NCBI RefSeq assembly: GCF_000445105.1
Contig: NZ_ATDP01000092.1
Span: forward strand, 1 to 64,000
Length of the DNA stretch: 64,000 bases
Direction of reading: 5' to 3'
Source: Sphingobium lactosutens DS20
GTDB lineage: Bacteria > Pseudomonadota > Alphaproteobacteria > Sphingomonadales > Sphingomonadaceae
The notes under the pieces are model-generated. The model was given only the letters and a program-made list of their open reading frames with translations, was not told the origin of the DNA and did no database searches. Positions within the stretch are counted from its first letter, which is position 1. Every line of letters begins with the position of its first letter. Positions 57,478 through 64,000 of the stretch are shown here, in pieces. The translations under genes were made by a program, and so were the position numbers.

Positions 57478-58329
57478 TCACCGCCCCTGCGGCATCGGCC
57501 CGGCGATCAGCAGCGGATCGATGCGCGCATCCTGCCATTTCATGCCCCAATGGAGATGCGGTCCGGTCGCGCGACCGGTCGCGCCGATCGCTCCGATCTG
57601 TTGCCCCTGCACGACATGATCGCCCATCTTCACGTCGATGCGCGACAGGTGCAGAAAGGCGCTGTTGAGACCGTGTCCATGGTCGATCATCAGCAAATGC
57701 CCTTCCAGCGTAAAGGGCTTGTCGATCGCCGCCAGGATGACGACGCCGTCGGCCGGCGCGCGCACGGGTTCGCCCGTGGCGCCCGCCACATCGACGCCGC
57801 CATGATAGGAGCCAGGCTCACCCTGATAGACGCGCTGCGCGCCGAAGAGGCCGGAGATACGCCCGACACGCGGCCAGATGAAGGACTGCCGCCACCCCTG
57901 CGCATCCGTCACCTTCGCCCGCGCCGCCGCGATCGCTTGGAGCTCTGGGCGGCGCAGCGCCATGAAGGCATCGCTGCTCTTGCCCGCGCGCAGCGGCGCA
58001 TTGATCCGCTCCAGACGCCAGTCGCGCGGCGCGACGGTCAGCGGCCGGGTAAGTAGCTTGCCGTCCGACAGGCGCGCCGTCAGCAGCGCCTCGGGCTGCG
58101 CATCCCGATCGAAGGCGATCAGGAACCGGCCATCAGGGTCGACCGCTACTGGCTGATCGCCGAGCGTCAAAGCCACTGTTCCAGCCGGCGCCGTGCCAAG
58201 CATCCTGCCGCCCTGCGCCGCTGCGCCTTCAAGCTGGAAGGCCGGCGCTACCACCCCTTGCCGCGCGACGGGCTGCGCGGCGGCCGTCGCGCCCAAGCTC
58301 AGCATTGTCGCCAGAAAAATCGCCTTCAT
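57478..58329 (-). CDS. M23 family metallopeptidase, exported
   Basis: 283 residues. Signal peptide (IFLATMLSLGATAAAQPVAR), a beta-rich N-terminal domain, and a C-terminal LytM domain with YHGGVDVAGATGEPVRAPADG (HxxxD), LMIDHGHGLNSAFLHLS and GPHLHWGMKW (HxH). Cleaves peptidoglycan cross-bridges or activates amidases. ATG 58329 overlaps the stop of the DUF2093 gene. Confidence 0.93.
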   Translation of the reverse strand: MKAIFLATMLSLGATAAAQPVARQGVVAPAFQLEGAAAQGGRMLGTAPAGTVALTLGDQPVAVDPDGRFLIAFDRDAQPEALLTARLSDGKLLTRPLTVAPRDWRLERINAPLRAGKSSDAFMALRRPELQAIAAARAKVTDAQGWRQSFIWPRVGRISGLFGAQRVYQGEPGSYHGGVDVAGATGEPVRAPADGVVILAAIDKPFTLEGHLLMIDHGHGLNSAFLHLSRIDVKMGDHVVQGQQIGAIGATGRATGPHLHWGMKWQDARIDPLLIAGPMPQGR

Positions 58330-58538
58330 AACCCGCCAGTAGCCTTTTGCTCCGCCTCCACGGACGCCTGCGCGCTGGCATAGGGTTCCTGCCGGGCGAT
58401 GCTCCAGTAGCGCAAATCCTGCAAAGCGATACGCTCCCCTGTCACGGCACACAGGACATGATCACCCGCCTTCAATACGCGAAAGCTGTAGGGCAGGTAA
58501 TGGAGCCGGGCGATCCGGTCGCGGCTGGACATCAACAT
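58326..58538 (-). CDS. DUF2093 domain-containing small protein
   Basis: 70 residues. ARLHYLPYSFRVLKAGDHVLCAVTGERIALQDLRYWSIARQEPY fits DUF2093, a small alphaproteobacterial family with unknown function; the CAVTG segment suggests a compact fold. Starts 23 bp after xseA and overlaps the M23 gene as ATGA, so the order is xseA, DUF2093, M23. Confidence 0.88.
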   Translation of the reverse strand: MLMSSRDRIARLHYLPYSFRVLKAGDHVLCAVTGERIALQDLRYWSIARQEPYASAQASVEAEQKATGGL

Positions 58539-58561
58539 GGTGTCGGTCCTTTCTTCATGGG

Positions 58562-60052
58562 TCAGGAAAACAGGTCTTGCTGCGTCAGGGCGGGATCACG
58601 CGGCTTGCGCGCGGAACGGGCCGGCGAAGGCGGCGCCGGCTCCATTTGCGCACCCGCCTCTCCGACCACTGCGCCCACCGCGCCATCGTGGAAATGCAGG
58701 ACGACCTGCCCGGCCGCGCGCGCGGCATCGACCGACCGGACCAGCCGTTCGCCCGCCATCACCCGGGCATAGCCGCGCTGCAACGGCAGGTCGGGATCGA
58801 GCGATGCGAAATGCCGCGACACGCGATCGAACGCGGTCGCGCAATCCCGCTGCGCGCGGACCAGATTTTCCGGCCGCAACCGCAACCGATCCAGCCGCTC
58901 GCCCGCGCGCGTCAGTTGCTGGCGCAGCAACGCCGGCCGCAGCGCGCCGCTCGCCTGCCCCAGATGCGCGCGCGCGTCGGCGAGGCGATGGCGCAGGCCA
59001 CTGACCAAGGTGTCCGATAGCTGGTCCAGCCGCTGCCGCTGCGGGCTGAGCAACGTGTCGGGCGTCGGCATCAGTCGCGCCTGCATGTCCAGCCGCTCGC
59101 GCGCCTGCGCCGCGCCGCGCCGCACGGCGCGACCCGCGCGCAGCCCCATGTCAGTCAGCCCCGCCAGCAATTCCGCGCGCACCGGCACCGCCATTTCGGC
59201 TGCCGCCGTCGGCGTGGGCGCGCGCCGATCGGCGGCATAATCGCACAGCGTCGTGTCGGTTTCATGGCCCACGGCCGAAATGATCGGGATGCTGCATTCC
59301 GCGACCGCACGCACTACGATCTCTTCATTGAAGCTCCACAGATCCTCGATCGACCCGCCACCGCGCGCCACAATCACCAGGTCCGGCCGCGGCAAAGCGG
59401 CATCGGCGGGCATATCCGAAAAGCCCCGAACCGCGCGCGCGACCTGCTCCGCCGCGCCCTGCCCCTGCACCAGCACCGGCCATAGCAGGACCTGTGTCGA
59501 GCATCGATCCGCCAGCCGGTGAAGGATGTCGCGAATGACCGCGCCCGTGGGGGAAGTGACGACGCCGATGGTGCGTGGCAGGAAAGGCAGCGGCTTCTTG
59601 CGTTCGGGCGCAAATAATCCTTCGCCCGCCAGCTTGGACTTGAGCTTTTCGAGCAGCGCCATCAGCGCGCCTTCGCCCGCCAGTTCCATCCGTTCGATCA
59701 CGATCTGATATTTGGACCGGCCGGGATAGGTGGTGAGCTTGCCCGTGGCGATCACCTCCACCCCGTCCTGCGGCGCGAAGGCCAGGCGCTGCGCCCCGCC
59801 TTTCCACATGACCCCGTCGATGACGGCGTTGTCGTCCTTCAGGCACAGATACAGATGTCCCGATGCCGCGCGCTTGAACCCCGAAATTTCGCCGCGCAAC
59901 CGGACATGGCCGAACCGGTCCTCGACCGTGCGCTTCAACATTCCGGACAATTCGCTGACGCTGAGCGGCGGCGCGTTGTCGCCTGCGCGTTCCTCGGCTA
60001 ACAGGCGGCCCGAACTGTCATAGGCATCAAATTCCGGGGACATGGGCGACAT
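58562..60052 (-). CDS. xseA: Exodeoxyribonuclease VII large subunit
   Basis: 496 residues. OB-fold N-terminus ([45 protein letters not shown]), catalytic region with [34 protein letters not shown] and [31 protein letters not shown], then the long coiled-coil. Degrades single-stranded DNA with XseB. ATG 60052 chosen for AGAAGGA about 6 bases upstream; ATG 60043 is the alternative. The start codon overlaps that of divergent purD. Confidence 0.95.
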   Translation of the reverse strand: MSPMSPEFDAYDSSGRLLAEERAGDNAPPLSVSELSGMLKRTVEDRFGHVRLRGEISGFKRAASGHLYLCLKDDNAVIDGVMWKGGAQRLAFAPQDGVEVIATGKLTTYPGRSKYQIVIERMELAGEGALMALLEKLKSKLAGEGLFAPERKKPLPFLPRTIGVVTSPTGAVIRDILHRLADRCSTQVLLWPVLVQGQGAAEQVARAVRGFSDMPADAALPRPDLVIVARGGGSIEDLWSFNEEIVVRAVAECSIPIISAVGHETDTTLCDYAADRRAPTPTAAAEMAVPVRAELLAGLTDMGLRAGRAVRRGAAQARERLDMQARLMPTPDTLLSPQRQRLDQLSDTLVSGLRHRLADARAHLGQASGALRPALLRQQLTRAGERLDRLRLRPENLVRAQRDCATAFDRVSRHFASLDPDLPLQRGYARVMAGERLVRSVDAARAAGQVVLHFHDGAVGAVVGEAGAQMEPAPPSPARSARKPRDPALTQQDLFS

Positions 60053-61334
60053 GAACATCCTTCTGCTTGGCGGCGGCGGCCGCGAACATGCGCTGGCATG
60101 GAAGCTGGCGCAATCGCCCGGCCTCGACACGCTCTATGCCGCGCCCGGCAATCCGGGCATAGCGCAGCACGCCACGCTGGTCGACCTTGATGCGGCGGAT
60201 CATCGCGCGGTCGTGGATTTCTGCATCCGTCATTCGATCGGCCTGGTGGTGATCGGCCCGGAAGCGCCGCTGGTCGACGGGCTGGCCGATAATCTGCGCA
60301 CCATGGGCGTGCCGGTCTTTGGTCCCAACCGCAAGGCGGCGCAGCTGGAAGGGTCCAAGGGTTTCACCAAGGATTTGTGCCAGCGCGCGAATATCCCCAC
60401 AGCGGCCTATGTCCGGGTAACAAGCAAGGATGGCGCGATCGCGGCGCTGGATGATTTCGCGCTGCCCGTCGTCATCAAGGCGGGCGGGCTGGCCGCTGGC
60501 AAGGGCGTCATCATCGCGCAAAACCGCCAGGAGGCGCTGGATGCCCTTGATTCAATGTTTTCCGGCGCCTTTGGCGCGGCCGGCGAGGAAGTCGTGCTGG
60601 AAGAATTTATGTCCGGCGAGGAAGCGAGCTTTTTCGCCCTGACCGACGGCAGCGCAATCCTGTCTTTCGGATCGGCACAGGATCACAAGCGCGTGGGCGA
60701 CGGCGACACTGGCCCCAATACCGGCGGAATGGGCGCCTACAGCCCCGCGCGCGTCCTGACGCCCGACCTGGAACGGCAGGTGATGGACAGGATCATTCGC
60801 CCCACGGTCGATACGCTGGCGAACGAAGGCATGCCCTATTCAGGCGTCCTCTATGCCGGTCTGATGCTCACCGACGCGGGACCCAAGCTGATCGAATATA
60901 ATGCCCGCTTCGGCGACCCGGAGTGCCAGGTATTGATGAGCCGTTTCGACGGGGATCTTGCCGAACTCCTGCTTGCCGTCGCGCAGGGACGGCTGGCCGA
61001 ACAGGGACCGGTCGCGCTGGCCGATCGCACGGCCCTGACCGTCGTCATGGCCGCCAACGGCTATCCCGGCACGCCGGAAAAGGGCGGGCGCATTACGGGG
61101 CTGGACGTTGCCGAGCAGGCCGGCGCCAAGATTTTCCACGCCGGCACGGCGGAGAGGAGCGGTACGATCGTCGCCACTGGCGGCCGGGTTCTCAACGTCA
61201 CCGCCACCGGCGATAGTGTCGCCACCGCCCAGGCAGCCGCCTATGCCGCCGTGGATGCAATCGACTTCCCCACCGGCTTTTGCCGCCGCGATATTGGCTG
61301 GCGCGAAGTGGAGCGCGAAGCCAAGCAGGGGTGA
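60051..61334 (+). CDS. purD: Phosphoribosylamine-glycine ligase (GARS)
   Basis: 427 residues. Joins glycine to phosphoribosylamine in purine synthesis. ATP-grasp fold: [67 protein letters not shown], the signature [14 protein letters not shown], and the C-terminal [17 protein letters not shown] 60051 is preferred because the conserved MNILLLGG begins there; ATG 60042 is possible. Confidence 0.96.
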   Translation: MNILLLGGGGREHALAWKLAQSPGLDTLYAAPGNPGIAQHATLVDLDAADHRAVVDFCIRHSIGLVVIGPEAPLVDGLADNLRTMGVPVFGPNRKAAQLEGSKGFTKDLCQRANIPTAAYVRVTSKDGAIAALDDFALPVVIKAGGLAAGKGVIIAQNRQEALDALDSMFSGAFGAAGEEVVLEEFMSGEEASFFALTDGSAILSFGSAQDHKRVGDGDTGPNTGGMGAYSPARVLTPDLERQVMDRIIRPTVDTLANEGMPYSGVLYAGLMLTDAGPKLIEYNARFGDPECQVLMSRFDGDLAELLLAVAQGRLAEQGPVALADRTALTVVMAANGYPGTPEKGGRITGLDVAEQAGAKIFHAGTAERSGTIVATGGRVLNVTATGDSVATAQAAAYAAVDAIDFPTGFCRRDIGWREVEREAKQG

Positions 61335-61401
61335 ACCCTTGCGGCGCGGCAAAAAGCATCCTTAAATAGCAGGACGAAACACACAGGGGAGACGTGGCGC
61401 G

Positions 61402-61965
61402 ATGCAGGAATTCTTGATGGACTATGGCCTGTGGCTGCTGATCGCGCTGCTGGTCCTTATCGGCCTTGTTTTCTTGCTGTCCGGCAAGCGCACGTCGGAT
61501 GTGGATACGCCGGCAGAGACAATCACGCCTCCAGAAGCGCCTCACCCCACCGCCGCGCCGCCGCTGGCCGATCCGGTCGCAGTGCCGCCGGCCCCCGTCG
61601 CCGCCGAAAGGATCGAGAAAACAGAGCCTGTGGCGGCTGTAGAGCCGAGCGTCGAGCCAGCCCCGCCTGTTGCGGCCGAACCCATCCCTGTCTCCCCCGC
61701 TGTTGCTCCGCCGGTAGGCGATGCCGCACCCGACGACCTGCTCCGCCTCAAGGGCGTTGGTCCCAAGCTCAAGGCACTGCTTATTGAACTGGGCGTGACC
61801 CGTTACGAACAAATTGCCGCTTGGACCGATGCGGATATCGCCGCGATCGACGCCCGGCTCGGCAATTTCAAGGGCCGCCCGGTGCGCGACCAATGGGTGG
61901 ATCAGGCGAAATATCTCGCCGCTGGCGACACCGCCGGCTTTGAAGCGAAATATGGCAAGCTTTAA
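61402..61965 (+). CDS. Membrane-anchored helix-hairpin-helix protein
   Basis: 187 residues. One N-terminal membrane helix (YGLWLLIALLVLIGLVFLLS), a Pro/Ala/Val-rich linker over about residues 35-110, then a HhH domain DDLLRLKGVGPKLKALLIEL followed by GVTRYEQIAAWTDADIAAID, as in COG3743-type proteins annotated as predicted 5' DNA nucleases. Role unknown; a DNA- or RNA-binding tether at the membrane is possible. ATG 61402 follows AGGGGAGAC. Convergent with cysQ. Confidence 0.8.
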   Translation: MQEFLMDYGLWLLIALLVLIGLVFLLSGKRTSDVDTPAETITPPEAPHPTAAPPLADPVAVPPAPVAAERIEKTEPVAAVEPSVEPAPPVAAEPIPVSPAVAPPVGDAAPDDLLRLKGVGPKLKALLIELGVTRYEQIAAWTDADIAAIDARLGNFKGRPVRDQWVDQAKYLAAGDTAGFEAKYGKL

Positions 61966-62759
61966 CCCCGGCCCAATATTTCCTGCGCGCGCGGCGCCAG
62001 CCGATCTTGCGCCGCCTTGTGAATCCCCGGCGCGGCGCACAGCAAGCCAAAGGCGGTCGGCTGCGGCCGGTTGAAACGCAACGGATCGCCCATCGCATCG
62101 GTCACGATCGCCCCCGCCTCCTGGCAGATGAGCGCCGCCGCCGCGACATCCCATTCATTGCCCCAGCGCACCGTAGCGACCAGATCGGCCTCGTCAGCGG
62201 CGACCAGCGCCATGCGCAGCGCGATGCTGTTGGGCTTTTCCACCGCAACCAGATCGCGGTCAGCGCGCGGCAATTGGTCGGCAGGCACCCGCGCACCCGG
62301 CAGCATCGTGCGCGTGCCTGCCTTCAGCGCCTTGCCATTGCGGGTCGCACCGCGCCCGGCCTGCGCCACCCATAATTCGTTGCGCGCGGGCGCCGCCAAT
62401 ATCCCCAATCGCACCGCGCCATCCTCGACCAGCGCCACCGATACCGCCCAGCCGCGCCGCCCGCGCAAATAGTCACGCGTGCCATCGATCGGATCGACGA
62501 CCCATACGCGCGACAGGCCCAGCCGGTGGACGGTATCGGCCGTCTCTTCCGACAACCAGCCAGCAGTAGGATCAATCGCGGTCAGGCTGTCGCGCAGCAT
62601 CACGTCCAGCGCCAGATCGGCCTCACACACCGGATGGCCGGGCACCTTTTCCCACTGACGCACGCGCGTTTCGCCATTGGCCCATAAGGTCAGCCCATGG
62701 TCGGCCGCATCCGCCACGGCGGACACGATCGCGCGCAGCGGCAGTTCAGCCTCCGGCAA
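61962..62759 (-). CDS. cysQ: 3'(2'),5'-bisphosphate nucleotidase CysQ / inositol monophosphatase family
   Basis: 265 residues from TTG 62759. Metal-dependent phosphatase fold: WLSEET, VWVVDPIDGTRDYLRGRRGW and GNEWDVAAAALICQEAGAIV. Converts pAp to AMP after sulfate reduction if CysQ; the inositol monophosphatase family is the wider class. The start overlaps the end of pmbA by 14 bases, so the two are an operon. Confidence 0.9.
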   Translation of the reverse strand: MPEAELPLRAIVSAVADAADHGLTLWANGETRVRQWEKVPGHPVCEADLALDVMLRDSLTAIDPTAGWLSEETADTVHRLGLSRVWVVDPIDGTRDYLRGRRGWAVSVALVEDGAVRLGILAAPARNELWVAQAGRGATRNGKALKAGTRTMLPGARVPADQLPRADRDLVAVEKPNSIALRMALVAADEADLVATVRWGNEWDVAAAALICQEAGAIVTDAMGDPLRFNRPQPTAFGLLCAAPGIHKAAQDRLAPRAQEILGRG

Positions 62760-64000
62760 CGGTCATCCCGTCGATGCGGAGAGTGGGCACATTCATGGCA
62801 TAGCGGAAATAGAGGTCGCTCGCCGGCGTCATGTTGCGGAACATATCCTTCAAGTTGCCGGCGATGGTGATTTCCGACACCGCATTCATGACCGCGCCAT
62901 TTTCGATCAGGAACCCGGACGCGCCGCGGCTATAGTCCCCGGTCACAGGGTTAACGCCCATGCCGATCAGTTCGGTTACATAGATGCCGCGCTTCACATC
63001 ATAGCGCAGATCCCCCGGCGACGTCGTGCCTGCTTCCATATGGACGTTGGTGATGCTGGCGCCGGGCGCGCCGCTGCCGCCGCGGCTCGCATGACCTGTC
63101 GGCTCCAGCCCCAATTGCCGGGCCGAAGCGCTGTCGAGCAGCCATCCGGTCAGCACACCGTCCTCGATCAGCGCGCGCCGCTCGACCGGCAGGCCTTCGC
63201 CATCGAAAGGGCGCGATCGCAAGCCGCGCGGGCGCAGGGGATCGTCGATGATCGTGATGCTGGAGTCGAAAATTGCCTTGCCCAACTGATCCAGCAGGAA
63301 ACTCGACCGGCGCGCAATGGCCGGGCCGACAATGCCGCTCACCAGATGGCCGATCAGGCTGGACCCGATACGCGGATCGAAAATCACCGGCATGACGCCG
63401 CTGCCGACCTTGACCGGATTGAGCCGCGCGACCGCGCGCTGCCCTGCCCGCGCGCCCACGGCGTCGGCATGGTCCAGATCGCGCAGATGCCGCGCCGAAT
63501 GGCTGGCATGATCGCGCTGCATGTCGGACCCACTGCCCGCCAGCACGCTGGCCCAGGTCGAATGGCTGGTGCCGGCATAGGCGCCGGCAAAGCCATGGCT
63601 GGTCGCGAGCGCCACCTGGCTACGCCCGCTCGATGCGCCGCCGCCCTCGCTATTTGTGATGCCCGGCACGCCGCGCGCCGCATCCTCGGCCATCAAGGCG
63701 CGCTCGCGCAGGGCGGCGGGTTCGGGCTCCTCCTCGTCTGTCAGATCCAGCGAAGGCGGCCGCCGCTTCAGCAACCGATCCTCGGGCGCAAGCCCGGCAT
63801 AGGGGTCTTCCGGCGCTTCGCGCGCCATCGCGATGCAGCGTTCCACCAGCGTATCGAGCGTTGCGGGATTCATGTCCGACGCGGAAATGCTGGCCGACCG
63901 CTGGCCGATGAAAACGCGCAGGCCGATTTCTTCGCCTTCGGACCGTTCGACATCCTCCAGCGCGCCCAGGCGCACCGACACATTGGTCGACGCGTTGCAG
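62746..64000 (-). CDS. pmbA: TldD/PmbA family metalloprotease, 5' end beyond the window
   Basis: At least 417 residues; the frame stays open to 64000, where the start is cut off. Typical PmbA sequence: VRLGALEDVERSEGEEIGLRV near the visible N-terminus, SEGGGASSGRSQVALATSHG, VIFDPRIGSSLIGHLVSGIV, FDGEGLPVERRALIEDGVLT, NVHMEAGTTSPGDL and the ending MNVPTLRIDGMTVAGG. With TldD it processes peptides such as microcin precursors and the CcdA antitoxin in E. coli. It heads pmbA-cysQ. Confidence 0.93.
   Translation of the reverse strand, partial: CNASTNVSVRLGALEDVERSEGEEIGLRVFIGQRSASISASDMNPATLDTLVERCIAMAREAPEDPYAGLAPEDRLLKRRPPSLDLTDEEEPEPAALRERALMAEDAARGVPGITNSEGGGASSGRSQVALATSHGFAGAYAGTSHSTWASVLAGSGSDMQRDHASHSARHLRDLDHADAVGARAGQRAVARLNPVKVGSGVMPVIFDPRIGSSLIGHLVSGIVGPAIARRSSFLLDQLGKAIFDSSITIIDDPLRPRGLRSRPFDGEGLPVERRALIEDGVLTGWLLDSASARQLGLEPTGHASRGGSGAPGASITNVHMEAGTTSPGDLRYDVKRGIYVTELIGMGVNPVTGDYSRGASGFLIENGAVMNAVSEITIAGNLKDMFRNMTPASDLYFRYAMNVPTLRIDGMTVAGG

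Overview
The window is high-GC chromosomal DNA from an alphaproteobacterium, most probably a sphingomonad (Sphingobium/Sphingomonas/Sphingopyxis type). This is inferred from the proteins: TonB-dependent receptors next to phytase and phosphatase genes, a GTG/TTG-rich start set, DUF3606, DUF2093 and DUF2585 proteins, a NodT-type outer-membrane factor, and the ybgC-tolQRAB-pal layout. No rRNA or species marker is present. Almost all of the 64 kb is densely packed chromosomal coding sequence.

Layout. 1-2491: complete IS21-family element (istA/istB, 30-bp perfect terminal inverted repeats) inserted into an IS701-like transposase gene whose 5' part survives at 2492-2768. 2860-6360: mobile-island border with a small DUF5818-like protein, a probable frameshifted neighbour, a DEDDh exonuclease-BRCT protein and a P4-type integrase next to tRNA-Ser(CGA). 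6361-9300: tRNA-Ser, hspQ, OPT peptide transporter, DUF3606 protein. 9462-14840: TonB receptor, purple-acid-phosphatase-like enzyme and beta-propeller phytase lipoprotein, a probable phytate/phosphoester locus. 14950-22160: lgt, NDUFAF7/MidA methyltransferase, gmk, DUF2585, fumC, MBL-fold hydrolase, tRNA-Leu(GAG), a small exported protein. 22186-29725 (minus): uppP, then gltD-DUF2059-gltB with overlapping ends. 29833-33006: NDUFA9-like protein, a GDT1/UPF0016 cation transporter behind a yybP-ykoY manganese riboswitch, DUF1801 protein, 3-hydroxyacyl-CoA dehydrogenase. 33182-37788: ybgC-tolQ-tolR-tolA-tolB-pal cell-envelope operon ending in a strong terminator. 38007-39928: LacI regulator and FAH-family hydrolase, convergent. 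39998-45021 (minus): marR-FUSC-DUF1656-HlyD-NodT efflux operon joined by successive ATGA overlaps. 45146-50195: small protein, M16 and M28 peptidases. 50271-56534: clpB coupled to a prolyl-hydroxylase-like 2OG-Fe(II) oxygenase, convergent with a lower-GC TonB receptor across a 21-bp perfect hairpin. 56926-64000: periplasmic protein, M23 peptidase, DUF2093, xseA and purD sharing a CATG start palindrome, a membrane-anchored HhH protein, cysQ and the 5'-truncated pmbA.

Nothing here is a clear defence system, CRISPR array, prophage structural module or biosynthetic cluster. The best leads are regulatory or contextual: the Mn riboswitch with a visible ribosome-site-adjacent stem, a pair of related palindromes between uppP and gltD, the clpB-coupled oxygenase facing an atypical TonB receptor, the DUF2059 gene between the two glutamate synthase genes, and the nested insertion sequences at the edge of a tRNA-Ser island.
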